Shown one piece after another: positions 48,922 through 57,822 of a DNA stretch of 64,000 bases (its first letter is position 1; the number at the start of each line of letters is the position of its first letter). The translations under genes were made by a program, and so were the position numbers. This DNA comes from Planctomycetota bacterium (GTDB taxonomy: Bacteria; Planctomycetota; MHYJ01; WSZJ01; JACPWG01). A model generated the notes under the pieces. It made no database searches, was not told where the DNA came from, and worked only from the letters and a program-made list of their open reading frames with translations. The stretch spans positions 1-64,000 of the forward strand of contig JACPWG010000022.1 in NCBI GenBank assembly GCA_016197205.1. Direction: 5' to 3'.

Positions 48922-50354
48922 CGCGTGCCGTCCTTCTCGCCGGCGAGCGCGCGGGCGAGGGCATCGCGGACGACCAGGTCGTCTCCCGCGAGCATCGTCC
49001 GCGGATCGAAGAGGACCCGGTCCTTCTTCACTCGGGTGAACACCGGAGGCTCTTCCATGCGCAGCCGCTCCCCGAGCCTCTGCGCGGTCGCGCGCTTCGA
49101 CGCGAACGCCACCGCCCGCGTGGGGAGGTCGTAGCCGGGCATCGAACCGCCGCCGAGCTGGGACGACTCCGACACGACCTCCACCTCCGCCTCGGGGAGC
49201 GCGCGGAGCAGGCCGGCCAGCGCCTCCGCCCGCCGCTCCAGCTCCGGCGCGCGAAGCGAGATCATCGCGAGCGTCGGGTTCTCGGTGAAGAGCGTGCGCC
49301 GGTCCCGGTAGAGCCGCAGGGTCGCCTCGAGCGCGGCGAGGGTCAGCTTGTCGCTCCGCAGCGCCCGGAAGAAAGGGTTCTTCCGCAGCCGCGTGACGTA
49401 GCTCTTCCGGCCCACGACGATGCCCGACTGCGGCCCGCCGATCAGCTTGTCGCCGCTGAAGCAGCAGAGGTCCGCCCCGGCCGCGACGCTGCGCGAGACC
49501 ATCGGTTCGTCCGCAAGCCCCAGCTCGCCGAAATCCACGAGCGCGCCCGAGCCCAGATCGTCGACGACCGGCAGGTTGTGCCGCCGGCCCAAGGCGACGA
49601 GCTCCGCGATGGGGACCGACTCGGTGAAGCCGATCACCTTGTAGTTCGACGTGTGGACCGACAGCAGGAGCCCTGTGTTCGGCGTGATGGCGCGCTCGTA
49701 GTCGTGGACGTAGGTCTTGTTGGTCGTTCCGACCTCCACGAGCCGGGCGCCGCTCATCGCCATCACGTCCGGGAGCCGGAAGGAGCCGCCGATCTCGACG
49801 AGCTGCCCGCGGGAGGTGAGGACCTCCTTGCCGCGCGCGAGCTCCGCGAGGATGAGCACGGTGGCGCCCGCGTTGTTGTTGACGACCGTGGCCGCCTCGC
49901 AGCCGGTGATTTCGCCGAGCAGCTCGGCGATGGGCTTCTCGCGCCACATCCGCTCCCCGGTCGCCTGCTCCACGGCGACGAGCGAATAGCCGCGCTGCTC
50001 CGCGGCGATGGCCTCGACGGCCTGCGCGGGCAGGACGGCGCGACCCAGCCCGGTGTGCAGGATGATCCCGGTCGCGTTCACGACGCGCCGGATCTTGCGG
50101 CGTCGACCGGCGGTGAGGGCTTCGCCGGCCCGCTCGACCACGGCCTGCGGCGTCGGGGGCTCGCAAGCTCCGGCCCCCGCCCCCGCGCTCCGCAGCGCTT
50201 CCCGGGCTTCCTGCAGCGCCGTGCGCACCGCCTCGACGACCCGGTCGCGATCGAAGGCGCGGAGGAAGGGCTCGGCCGCCGCCGACTGGAGGACCTGATC
50301 GACGGAGGGGAGGCGCCGGAGGACGGCCTGCAGCGAGGCGTCGGAATCGGACAT
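48918..50354 (-). CDS. selA: L-seryl-tRNA(Sec) selenium transferase SelA
   Basis: SelA converts seryl-tRNA(Sec) to selenocysteinyl-tRNA with selenophosphate and PLP. The 478-residue product has the N-terminal helical SelA-N domain (LRRLPSVDQVL), VVNATGIILHTGLGRAVL, NNNAGATVLILAELARGKEV, RGQLVEIGGSFRLPDV, VDDLGSGALVDFGEL and the PLP lysine motif CCFSGDKLIGGPQSGIVVG. The start at 50354 has AGGAGA 7 bases upstream. Neither selB, selC, selD nor an obvious selenoprotein occurs in the window. It is convergent with the phosphoesterase gene. Confidence 0.95.
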   Translation of the reverse strand: MSDSDASLQAVLRRLPSVDQVLQSAAAEPFLRAFDRDRVVEAVRTALQEAREALRSAGAGAGACEPPTPQAVVERAGEALTAGRRRKIRRVVNATGIILHTGLGRAVLPAQAVEAIAAEQRGYSLVAVEQATGERMWREKPIAELLGEITGCEAATVVNNNAGATVLILAELARGKEVLTSRGQLVEIGGSFRLPDVMAMSGARLVEVGTTNKTYVHDYERAITPNTGLLLSVHTSNYKVIGFTESVPIAELVALGRRHNLPVVDDLGSGALVDFGELGLADEPMVSRSVAAGADLCCFSGDKLIGGPQSGIVVGRKSYVTRLRKNPFFRALRSDKLTLAALEATLRLYRDRRTLFTENPTLAMISLRAPELERRAEALAGLLRALPEAEVEVVSESSQLGGGSMPGYDLPTRAVAFASKRATAQRLGERLRMEEPPVFTRVKKDRVLFDPRTMLAGDDLVVRDALARALAGEKDGTR

Positions 50355-50440
50355 GCGCGGGTCTCCTGGGGGAACGGGTAGGCGCCGCCATTCAACGAAA
50401 GTGCGCAAGTCCGCGCAAGGAAAACCATCCTCCCCAATGC

Positions 50441-50470
50441 TTGCAGGGACGGCGACTTCTCCTCTATAAT
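50441..50470 (+). promoter_or_regulatory. Sigma-70-type promoter of the second kinase gene
   Basis: TTGCAG at 50441-50446 and a perfect TATAAT at 50465-50470 are separated by 18 bases. The ATG at 50469 lies inside the -10 box and so cannot be the start; GTG 50526 is. Confidence 0.7.
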
Positions 50471-50525
50471 GGCGTTCCGGCCCACCCTCCGCTCGCCCGC
50501 ATCTCCGCAGGGAAGGAAACCCTTC

Positions 50526-51740
50526 GTGCCCTCCAAGAGCGACCAGGACCTGGGCGACCTCGCCATCCAGCACGGCTTCTGCACGCAGCAGCGCATCGAG
50601 CAGTGCCTGGCCATCCAGGCCGACCTGGAACGCTCCTTCCGCAAGCCGAGCAGCCTGGATCGCGTGCTCTTCAACAAGGGCTACCTGTCGCGGGAGCAGG
50701 TCGAGTCGCTCCAGGAAGAGCAGGGGCGACGCATCTGTCTCTGCCCGGTCTGCGACACGAAGATCAACATCGTTCGGATCGCGGTCGGCAAGAAAGTGCG
50801 GTGCCCGAAGTGCGACCGACGCCGGATCGTGCCGAACGGTTTCTTTCCGGAGTATCTGCTCACGGAGGAGGAGATCCAGGCGACGCAGACCCTGTCCAGC
50901 ATGGGCGGACAAGGGAGCCGGATCGCGGGCTTCGAGCTGCTCGGCGAGCTGGGGCGGGGCGCCATGGGGATCGTCTACAAGGCCCGCCAGATCTCGCTGG
51001 ATCGCATCGTCGCCGTGAAGATCCTCACGGGCAACATCCTCGCCAGCCCGGACGATTTGAAACGATTTTTCCGCGAGGCCAAGGCCGGGATGAAGATCAA
51101 CCACGAGAACGTCGTGCGCACGATCGACGTCGGGGAAGTGAACGGCCTCCACTGGATCTCGATGGAGTTCGTGGAAGGGGAGACGCTGAAAAAGATGCTC
51201 GAACGGAAGAAGGCGGTCGAGTCGATGGAGTGTCTCCGGTACGGCATCCAGGTGGCGAAGGCGCTGGAGCACGCGCACGGCATCGGGATCATCCATCGCG
51301 ACATCAAGCCGGCGAATCTCCTCCTGCAGAAGGACGGCGTGGTGAAGGTCGCGGACCTCGGGCTCGCCAAGAACCTGCGGGAGGCCGGCACGAGCGGCAT
51401 CACCGCGGACGGCATGGCCATCGGCACGCCGAACTACATGCCGCCCGAGCAGGTGGTCGACGCGCGGTCGGTCGATCACCGGGCCGACATCTACGCCCTC
51501 GGCGCGACGCTCCACCACGCGTTGACCGGGGAGGTCCCCTTTGCCTCGAAAAACGTGCTCGAGATCGCGTCCAGGGTCCTCAACGAGGACCTGCCCTCTC
51601 CGCGGGACATCGTCGAGACCGTCCCTGACTCCCTGTGCATGGTCGTGGAGCGGATGACCCTCAAAGACCCGAGGGATCGTTACGACCAGATGTCCGAGGT
51701 CCTGTCCGCGTTGGAAGCGATCCGCGCGGAGCTCGGCTGA
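50526..51740 (+). CDS. Ser/Thr protein kinase with N-terminal zinc-ribbon region
   Basis: GTG 50526 follows GGAAGGAAA and gives 404 residues. Residues 1-65 are a helical segment (QDLGDLAIQHGFCTQQRIEQ, LFNKGYLSREQVESLQ) like those in type IV pilus/secretion assembly proteins. A zinc ribbon (CLCPVCDTK ... KVRCPKCDRR) follows, then a kinase domain: GELGRGAMGIVYKARQ, VAVKILTG, HRDIKPANLL (D259), ADLGLAKN, NYMPPEQ and HRADIYALGATLHH. Relatives with the ribbon are common in planctomycetes. It has no membrane segment. Confidence 0.9.
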   Translation: MPSKSDQDLGDLAIQHGFCTQQRIEQCLAIQADLERSFRKPSSLDRVLFNKGYLSREQVESLQEEQGRRICLCPVCDTKINIVRIAVGKKVRCPKCDRRRIVPNGFFPEYLLTEEEIQATQTLSSMGGQGSRIAGFELLGELGRGAMGIVYKARQISLDRIVAVKILTGNILASPDDLKRFFREAKAGMKINHENVVRTIDVGEVNGLHWISMEFVEGETLKKMLERKKAVESMECLRYGIQVAKALEHAHGIGIIHRDIKPANLLLQKDGVVKVADLGLAKNLREAGTSGITADGMAIGTPNYMPPEQVVDARSVDHRADIYALGATLHHALTGEVPFASKNVLEIASRVLNEDLPSPRDIVETVPDSLCMVVERMTLKDPRDRYDQMSEVLSALEAIRAELG

Positions 51741-52047
51741 GTCCGAACGGCCGAAGAGGACGGAGCCGCACGCATTCCAAGGCAGGCTTGGGCTCGAAAT
51801 CGGAAACAGCGAAAGATAGCCACCGAAGACACCGAAGACGCCGAAATTCACGACCGGGTGGCTCGGTGTCTTCGGTGTTTTCGGTGGCTCGTCTTCGATG
51901 ATCGACGCGGACTTCGGGAAATTCGGCGGCTCCTCCACCCAGGGGCGCCGCCCTCCGCAATTTCCTGGCAACGTCCGGTCGAAAGCGCTATCATCGGACC
52001 TTCTCCGTAACGGCCCCGCCGCTCCTCTCCTTGTCGGTTCCGGGTCT
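51741..52047. other. Intergenic region with TCTTCGGTG hairpin repeat (51818-51890)
   Basis: The AGCCACCGAAGACACCGAAG arm pairs with the CTTCGGTGTTTTCGGTGGCT arm around CACGACCGGGTG. This is the hairpin part of the repeats at 14731-14900 and 29500-29655. The rest shows no gene or clear promoter. Confidence 0.65.
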
Positions 52048-53019
52048 ATGCCAATCGTCTTGACCCTTGTCTGGACCGGGCTCTTCGGCGCCGCCATCGG
52101 CAGTTTCCTCAACGTCTGCATTTACCGGCTTCCCCGTGAGTGCATGTCCCTGGTCTGGCCGGGCTCGCGTTGCCCGAAATGCCTCCGCCCGATCCGCTGG
52201 TTTGACAACGTTCCGATCCTCTCCTGGGTCCTGCTCGGGGGCCGCTGTCGTGCCTGCAAGTCCCCGATCTCCATCCGGTACCCCTTCATCGAACTGCTCA
52301 CGGGCTGCCTCTTCGCCTTCGCCGCGTGGCACCAGCTCTTCCGCGCGCCCCTCTCGTCCGTCGCGGCCTCCCTCGCTCTCGCCGACCGGACGCTCCTCTT
52401 TCTCGTCTATGCCTACCTTCTCGCCGCGCTCATCGTCAGCACGTTCATCGACTTCGATTTTCGCATCATCCCCGACCAGATCACCCTCTCCGGAGCGTAT
52501 CTCGCGCCCGTCGTAGCGGCGCTCTTTCCGGTCGTCCATGCCGATGCCGCGGCCGGCTTCCAGGCCCTCGCCGCTCGGCTTTTCGAGAACGGCTCCTCCG
52601 CGCACGCCCTGTTCGCGAATCCGCGAGTCGCCGCCGTGCTCTCCAGCCTCTTCGGCATGCTGTGCGGCGGAGGGCTCATCTACGCCATGGGCGTCTTCGG
52701 CAAGATCCTGTTCCGCAAGGAAGCCATGGGCTTCGGAGACGTGAAGTACATGTGTCTCCTCGGCGGTTTCATGGGTTGGAAAGCGGCGCTGCTCATCCTC
52801 GCGCTCGCGTGCCTCTTCGGCGCCGGCTTCGGAATCTTCATCAAGCTCTTCACGCGCGATCCCTACATCGCTTTCGGCCCGTACCTGTCCCTCGGCGCGC
52901 TCTGCCTCCTGTTCTGGCAGGCGGAGATCGTCGAATTCCTGTTCACGACCTGGCCTGCGTGGAGCGGGGGGCTGCTGCGCGCAGGGCCCGGCGGGGGGCC
53001 CGGCCCCGGCGGCTCGTGA
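52048..53019 (+). CDS. pilD: Prepilin peptidase (PilD type)
   Basis: The 323-residue membrane enzyme cleaves and methylates type IV pilin-like precursors. It has GSFLNVCIYRLPR at the N-terminus, a zinc-binding cytosolic domain with two CxxC pairs (RCPKCLRPIRW, CRACKSPIS), YPFIELLTGCLFAFAAW, and the catalytic aspartates in STFIDFDFRIIPDQIT and GFGDVKYMCLLG. Eight or so membrane helices are visible. A Gly/Pro-rich tail ends the protein. pilT lies 3 kb downstream on the same strand. ATG 52048 matches the family start. Confidence 0.93.
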   Translation: MPIVLTLVWTGLFGAAIGSFLNVCIYRLPRECMSLVWPGSRCPKCLRPIRWFDNVPILSWVLLGGRCRACKSPISIRYPFIELLTGCLFAFAAWHQLFRAPLSSVAASLALADRTLLFLVYAYLLAALIVSTFIDFDFRIIPDQITLSGAYLAPVVAALFPVVHADAAAGFQALAARLFENGSSAHALFANPRVAAVLSSLFGMLCGGGLIYAMGVFGKILFRKEAMGFGDVKYMCLLGGFMGWKAALLILALACLFGAGFGIFIKLFTRDPYIAFGPYLSLGALCLLFWQAEIVEFLFTTWPAWSGGLLRAGPGGGPGPGGS

Positions 53020-53112
53020 CCGCTTCGGCACGGCTTCGCTTCGGGGCGCGACTTTCGAAGTTCGCAAGCGCTTCAAAAAAAACTTGATGGGTGCTTCTTG
53101 AGGAGGGTTGCC

Positions 53113-53820
53113 ATGGTGTCTCTTCGCCGGATGGCGATCGTTTCGCTGAGCTTGGTCGCTGCCGCTGCCGCGACGGGTTGCTCCACGCAGAAGTATCAGG
53201 CGCAGATCGACGCGAAGGGCGCCGAAGTCGAGGCACTCAAACAGAAGAGCTACCAGCTCGAGCTGGCGCTGTCGCAGAAGCAGGCGCAGATCGACGAGCT
53301 GGCACGGCGCTCGATCGAGCCTCGCGACGGGCGCGCGGGCGAGGAGTCCACCGCGCTCGACACGACCCCGATCCGGCGCGGCGCGTCGGTGGCGCCCGTC
53401 GCGGACACCAGCCGGCTCCGGGGCCGCGGCTTCCAGGTGAGCGACGTGGACGGCTATCCCGCCATCGTCCTCTCGGGCGACATCTTCGACCTCGGGAAGG
53501 CGACGCTGACGGCGAAGGGCCAGGACGAGTTGAAGAAAGTCGCCGCGGTCCTGCGGAGCGACTTCGCCGGCCACTCCTTCCGCGTCAACGGCCACACGGA
53601 CAACCAGCCGGTGAAAAAGCACAAAGACCTGTATCGGTCCAACTGGGAGCTGTCGTCGCTGCGCGCGTGCGCGGTGGCGGAGTTCCTGATCGAAACGGGG
53701 AAGCTCGACGCGAAGCGGATCGGCGTCGCCGGCTATGCGGACAACCGCCCGCGGGACTCGAACGCCTCGCCGGGCGGCCGCCAGAGGAACCGCAGGGCAG
53801 AAATCGTAATCGTGGACTGA
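53113..53820 (+). CDS. OmpA-family outer-membrane lipoprotein
   Basis: ATG 53113 has AGGAGGG 5 bases upstream and gives 235 residues. The signal ends in a lipobox (AAAAATGC), so it is lipidated. A coiled coil follows (QAQIDAKGAEVEALKQKSYQ, LALSQKQAQIDEL), then an OmpA peptidoglycan-binding domain at about 110-235: IFDLGKATLTAKGQDEL, FRVNGHTDNQPV, LSSLRACAVAEFLIE, RIGVAGYADNRP and NRRAEIVIVD. It is likely an outer-membrane-to-wall tether. It lies 20 bases before the EF-G-like gene and may be co-transcribed. Confidence 0.88.
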   Translation: MVSLRRMAIVSLSLVAAAAATGCSTQKYQAQIDAKGAEVEALKQKSYQLELALSQKQAQIDELARRSIEPRDGRAGEESTALDTTPIRRGASVAPVADTSRLRGRGFQVSDVDGYPAIVLSGDIFDLGKATLTAKGQDELKKVAAVLRSDFAGHSFRVNGHTDNQPVKKHKDLYRSNWELSSLRACAVAEFLIETGKLDAKRIGVAGYADNRPRDSNASPGGRQRNRRAEIVIVD

Positions 53821-53840
53821 GAGAGACCGGGGAGGCACGC

Positions 53841-55898
53841 ATGGCGAAATACGATACGAAGGACATCCGCAACATCGCCCTCGTGGGCCACGGGGACTCC
53901 GGAAAGACGACGCTGGCGGAGGTCCTCCTGCACAAGCTCGGGATGACGAACCGGCTCGGCACCCTCGAAGACGGGACCACGGTGCTCGACTTCGATCCCG
54001 AGGAGAAGGCGAGGAAGATCTCGATCGACGCCGCGCAAGGGCATTTCAACCACAAGGGGCGCGAGATCAACCTCGTCGACTGCCCCGGCTACGGCGACTT
54101 CATCGGGGAAGCCCTTTCCGCCCTCCAGGCGGTGGAGACGGCGCTTCTCTGCGTGAACGCCGCCTCCGGCGTCCAGGTGAACACCCGCAAGATGTGGGAA
54201 GCGGCGAAAGAGGCCGGCGTGGCGCGGGTCATTCTGCTGCAGAAGTGCGACCACGAGAACGTCAACCTCCAGGAACTGCTGGCCTCCATCCGGGAGAACT
54301 TCGGGGAGAACTGCCTTCCCTACACGCTGCCGCTGGGCGTGGGACCCGGCATCAGCGGCGTGGTGAACGTCCTGGAGCCGGGGCCGAACCCGTCCCCGGA
54401 GGCGGTGGACCTCGCGGGTCCCGCCCGGGAGAAGCTGGTCGAGTCCGTCGTCGAAGTCGACGACAAGCTGATCGAGCGCTACCTCGGCGGCGAGCAGCTC
54501 TCGAAGGCGGAGATCGAAGGCGCGTTCGCGAAGGCCATCGCCGTCGGCCGCGTCGTCCCCATCCTGTCCCTCGCCTCCCGAAAAGAAAAAGGGCTGGAGG
54601 AATTCCTCGACTTCGTCGGCCGTTTCCTGCCCGCGCCCGGCGGGCTGGGCCCCCGGAAGGGCAAGGGACCCGACGGCGCCGAGCTCGCGCTCGATTGCAA
54701 GCCCGAGGCGCCGTTCAGCGCCCAGGTCTGGAAGATCACGAACCTGCCGCCGCTCGTCCACAAGGTCGCGTATTTCAAGGTGCATTCCGGCACCGTCGCG
54801 GCCGACACGCACGTCTACAACGTCCGCACGAAGACCACGGAGCGCATCGGAAAGCTGTTCCGGGTCCAGGGGAAAGAGCATCAGTCCGTCGACAAGCTCT
54901 CCGCGGGCGACCTCGGCGTCGTCGCGAAGGTCGAGAGCGCCCTGATCGGGGACACCTTCGGCGACCCGGCCCACGCCCTCCTCTACCCGCCGCCGGTATT
55001 CCCCACGCCGATGGTCTCGCTCGCCTCCGAGTCGAAGCACAAGGGGGACGAGGAGCGGGTGGCCGTCGCGCTCACGAAGATCGCGGAGTCGGACCCATGC
55101 TTCAAGCAGCACCGGGATCGCGACACCGGGGAGCTGGTGATCACCGGCACCTCGAGCCTCCACGTGGACGTGATCGTGGCGCGGCTGAAAACGAAGTTCA
55201 ACGTCGAAATCGCCACGCATCTGCCCGCCGTCTCCTACCGTGAAACGATCACCGGCAAGGCCGAGAGCCAGTACCGGCACAAGAAGCAGACGGGCGGCTC
55301 CGGCCAGTTCGCGGAAGTGCACCTGCGCGTGGAGCCGCGCACGCGCGGCGAAGGGTTCGAGTTCGTGGACGAGGTGAAGGGCGGCGTCATCCCGCTGCAG
55401 TTCCTACCGTGCATCGAGAAGGGGATCCGGCACGTCCTCGACAAGGGGGCCGTCGCCGGCTACCCGACCGTGGACATCCGGGTCGCGGTCTTCTTCGGCA
55501 AGGACCACCCGGTGGACTCGAAGCCGATCGCGTTCGAGATCGCGGGGCGCGAGGCCTTCAAGCTCGCGGTGAGGGAGGCCAACCCCGTGCTCCTGGAGCC
55601 GATCGTCAACATGAGCATCGTGGCGCCGGGCCGGTTCGCGGGCGACATCATGGGCAATCTGAACTCCCGGCGTGGGCGCATCTCGGGCACCGAGGCCCTC
55701 GCGGCCGGCTTCCAGCGGGTGAGCGCCCACATTCCCCTCGCCGAGATCCTGAGCTACTCCTCCGAGCTGCGGTCGCAGACCGGAGGCGAGGGGAGCTATA
55801 CGATCGAGTTCTCCCACTACGACGTCGTGCCCGCGCAAATCCAGAAGGCGATCGTCGCGCGACACCTCGCCACGAAGAAGGCGGAACCGGAGGAGTGA
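53841..55898 (+). CDS. EF-G-like translation GTPase (EF-G-2 type)
   Basis: The 685-residue product has the GTPase motifs G1 LVGHGDSGKTTLAE and G3 LVDCPGYGDF. G4 reads LLQKCDHEN, where NKxD is expected. The EF-G domains II-V follow: KVAYFKVHSGTVAADTHVYN, ESDPCFKQHRDRDTGELVIT, TGGSGQFAEVHLRVEPR and PRFAGDIMGNLNSRRGRISG-like PGRFAGDIMGNLNSRRGRI. The short switch region (EDGTTVLDFDPEEKARKISI) is that of the EF-G-like subgroup found beside canonical EF-G in several phyla, whose role in translation is unclear. Start ATG 53841 has GGGGAGG 5 bases upstream. Confidence 0.88.
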   Translation: MAKYDTKDIRNIALVGHGDSGKTTLAEVLLHKLGMTNRLGTLEDGTTVLDFDPEEKARKISIDAAQGHFNHKGREINLVDCPGYGDFIGEALSALQAVETALLCVNAASGVQVNTRKMWEAAKEAGVARVILLQKCDHENVNLQELLASIRENFGENCLPYTLPLGVGPGISGVVNVLEPGPNPSPEAVDLAGPAREKLVESVVEVDDKLIERYLGGEQLSKAEIEGAFAKAIAVGRVVPILSLASRKEKGLEEFLDFVGRFLPAPGGLGPRKGKGPDGAELALDCKPEAPFSAQVWKITNLPPLVHKVAYFKVHSGTVAADTHVYNVRTKTTERIGKLFRVQGKEHQSVDKLSAGDLGVVAKVESALIGDTFGDPAHALLYPPPVFPTPMVSLASESKHKGDEERVAVALTKIAESDPCFKQHRDRDTGELVITGTSSLHVDVIVARLKTKFNVEIATHLPAVSYRETITGKAESQYRHKKQTGGSGQFAEVHLRVEPRTRGEGFEFVDEVKGGVIPLQFLPCIEKGIRHVLDKGAVAGYPTVDIRVAVFFGKDHPVDSKPIAFEIAGREAFKLAVREANPVLLEPIVNMSIVAPGRFAGDIMGNLNSRRGRISGTEALAAGFQRVSAHIPLAEILSYSSELRSQTGGEGSYTIEFSHYDVVPAQIQKAIVARHLATKKAEPEE

Positions 55899-55933
55899 GG
55901 ACGGTCGCCGGGCTGCGCCCCCGGCGAGCTGCG

Positions 55934-56084
55934 TAAGCGCCCGCGTAAGAATTACTTTACATTTTCGTGGATTGGCCGATGCCTGGGGGCGCGGGCCTCC
56001 GGCCCGCGCAGCGCGGCCCAGAGGGCCGCGCCCCCAGGAGCCTCGAGGTCCGAGTCTGCGCAGTTATTTTTGCGCGGGCGCTAA
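55934..56084. repeat. GCGCCCGCGCAA-type MITE-like element, copy 4 (complete, upstream of pilT)
   Basis: The ends are TAAGCGCCCGCGTAAGAATT and AGTTATTTTTGCGCGGGCGC plus TAA. They are imperfect inverted repeats of about 22 bases. The interior is the GGGGGCGCGGGCCTCCGGCC / GAGGGCCGCGCCCCCAGG palindrome. This is the fullest copy (151 bp) and is inverted relative to copy 1. Confidence 0.85.
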
Positions 56085-56158
56085 GCATTCGTTTCCGTCT
56101 TTCGGCGCCGGTCGCCGAGTCGCGGACCTGTCCGGGAAGTACCGTTCGGGGATCTTTG

Positions 56159-57268
56159 ATGGTTTCCCTCGAAGAACTGCTCATGCTCCTCGTGCAGCGG
56201 AACGGCTCCGATCTGCACATCGCCGCCGGGGCGCCGCCCAAGATCCGCATCGACGGCCGCCTGATCAACACCGACTTCCCGGCCTTCACGCCGGACGAGA
56301 CGCAGAAGCTCCTCTACTCCATTCTCGACGGCGAACAGATCGCACGATTCGAGGCGCAGAAGGAGCTGGACCTCTCGTTCGGCATCGAGGGGCTGGGTCG
56401 TTTCCGGACGAACGTCTTCCTGCAGCGCGGCGCGCTCGGGTCCGTCCTCCGGGTCATCCCTCACCAGGTCAAGGGCTTCGAGGAACTCGGGCTGCCGCGC
56501 AAGCTCTGTGAGCACCTGTGCTCCTGGCCCCGCGGGCTCATTCTCGTCACCGGCGCCACCGGCTCCGGCAAGAGCACCACGCTCGCGGCCATGATCGACT
56601 ACATCAATACGACGGAGTACGGCCACATCGTCACCGTCGAGGACCCCATCGAGTTCGTCCACGCGAACAAGAACTGCCTCGTCAACCAGCGCGAGGTCGG
56701 TTCCGACACGCTGGAGTTCAAGAACGCCCTGCGCGCCGCCCTGCGCCAGGATCCGGACGTGGTGCTCATCGGGGAAATGCGCGACCTCACGACGATCGAG
56801 GCCGCGCTGACGATCTCCGAGACGGGCCATCTCACCTTCGGCACCCTGCACACGAGCGACGCGATCCAGACGATCAACCGCATCGTGGACGTCTTCCCCG
56901 CCCACCAGCAGCAGCAGATCCGGACCCAGCTCTCTTTCACGGTGCAGGCCGTCTTCTGCCAGCAGCTCCTGCCTCGCGCCAACGGCAAGGGGCGCGTGCT
57001 CTCGTCCGAAATCCTGATCGCCAACGCGGCCGTCCGAGCCCTCATCCGGGACAACAAGGCCCACCAGGTCTATTCCCACATCCAGACGGGCGGCAAGGAA
57101 GGCATGCGGACGATGAACCAGAGCCTGTACGACCTGTACAAAGGGGGGCAAATCACCTACGACGACGCCATCGCCCATTCCGGCGACGTCGAGGACCTGA
57201 AGCGTACGTTCCAGAAGGGCTCCCCCGGGCCCGGCTCCGGCGCCGCTCCGGGGCGGCCGTACCCGTAG
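56159..57268 (+). CDS. pilT: Twitching motility ATPase PilT
   Basis: PilT retracts type IV pili. The 369-residue product has NGSDLHIAAGAPPKIRIDG, Walker A LVTGATGSGKSTTLAAMIDY, the Asp box HIVTVEDPIEFVH, Walker B DPDVVLIGEMRDLTTIEAAL and the His box TFGTLHTSDAIQTINRIVDV. The PilT signature LCQQLLP-like CQQLLPRANGKGR and EILIAN are present. ATG 56159 begins at the conserved N-terminus; the frame reads open upstream only through the MITE-like element. The C-terminus has a Gly/Pro-rich extension. Confidence 0.95.
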   Translation: MVSLEELLMLLVQRNGSDLHIAAGAPPKIRIDGRLINTDFPAFTPDETQKLLYSILDGEQIARFEAQKELDLSFGIEGLGRFRTNVFLQRGALGSVLRVIPHQVKGFEELGLPRKLCEHLCSWPRGLILVTGATGSGKSTTLAAMIDYINTTEYGHIVTVEDPIEFVHANKNCLVNQREVGSDTLEFKNALRAALRQDPDVVLIGEMRDLTTIEAALTISETGHLTFGTLHTSDAIQTINRIVDVFPAHQQQQIRTQLSFTVQAVFCQQLLPRANGKGRVLSSEILIANAAVRALIRDNKAHQVYSHIQTGGKEGMRTMNQSLYDLYKGGQITYDDAIAHSGDVEDLKRTFQKGSPGPGSGAAPGRPYP

Positions 57269-57822
57269 TGGCCCGTTGACGCAGTCCAGACACGATGCCT
57301 GGGGGCGCGGGCCTCCGGCCCGCGCGAACCGCCGCATGGGTTACGACCTGCCATGACCGAGGTGACCAGGGTGTCCGAAGTTCTTGCACGGGCGACGAGC
57401 CCCGCCGCCCGACGCGCCGCCTGAAGAGGCTGTCGCAGAAGGGTCGCGGCCCCCGAACCGCCCCAGCATTCACGCGGCTTTGCGGGCGACGAATTGAGGC
57501 TGTCGCGGCTTTTGCGACACCCTCTGAAGGCGGAACTACGAACGGCGGCGTCGGCCTTCGAGGACTGTGACCACGCGGGCTCATGGCGGCCGCGAGCCCA
57601 GGTCGGGGACCGCGTGAGTTCCCCTCTCGCTTGCGCGGTCCCCATCTCCCGCGAAGCGGGAGTGGGTTGGGGTGAGGGCAACGACGCACGATGCGTCCTT
57701 CGCCTGCGCACCCCCCCCCCCGTGGCCCGCGTGCCGCGTGCTCAGCGCTTCGTGTCCTCGCCTCGACGAGTCTCCGGCCGCCCACGGAATCCGCCCCGAC
57801 ACCGCGAATCCGGAATTTCCCC
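57269..57822. other. Intergenic region with several repeat fragments and an 11-C run
   Basis: Bases 57285-57335 repeat 47722-47772. Bases 57528-57543 share AAGGCGGAACTACGAA with the element at 47511-47704. Bases 57644-57680 contain the hairpin TCTCCCGCGAAGCGGGAG followed by GGTTGGGGTGAGGG. Eleven consecutive C lie at 57711-57721. No gene is supported. Confidence 0.6.

Noticed and set aside
50469..50525. ATG 50469 as start of the second kinase
   Set aside because: It lies within the TATAAT box; GTG 50526 has a ribosome binding site and sits downstream of the promoter.
57711..57721. Run of 11 C as phase-variation tract
   Set aside because: It lies in non-coding DNA upstream of a gene whose start is 100 bases away and is not inside a frame or promoter I can identify; it may also be a sequencing artefact.
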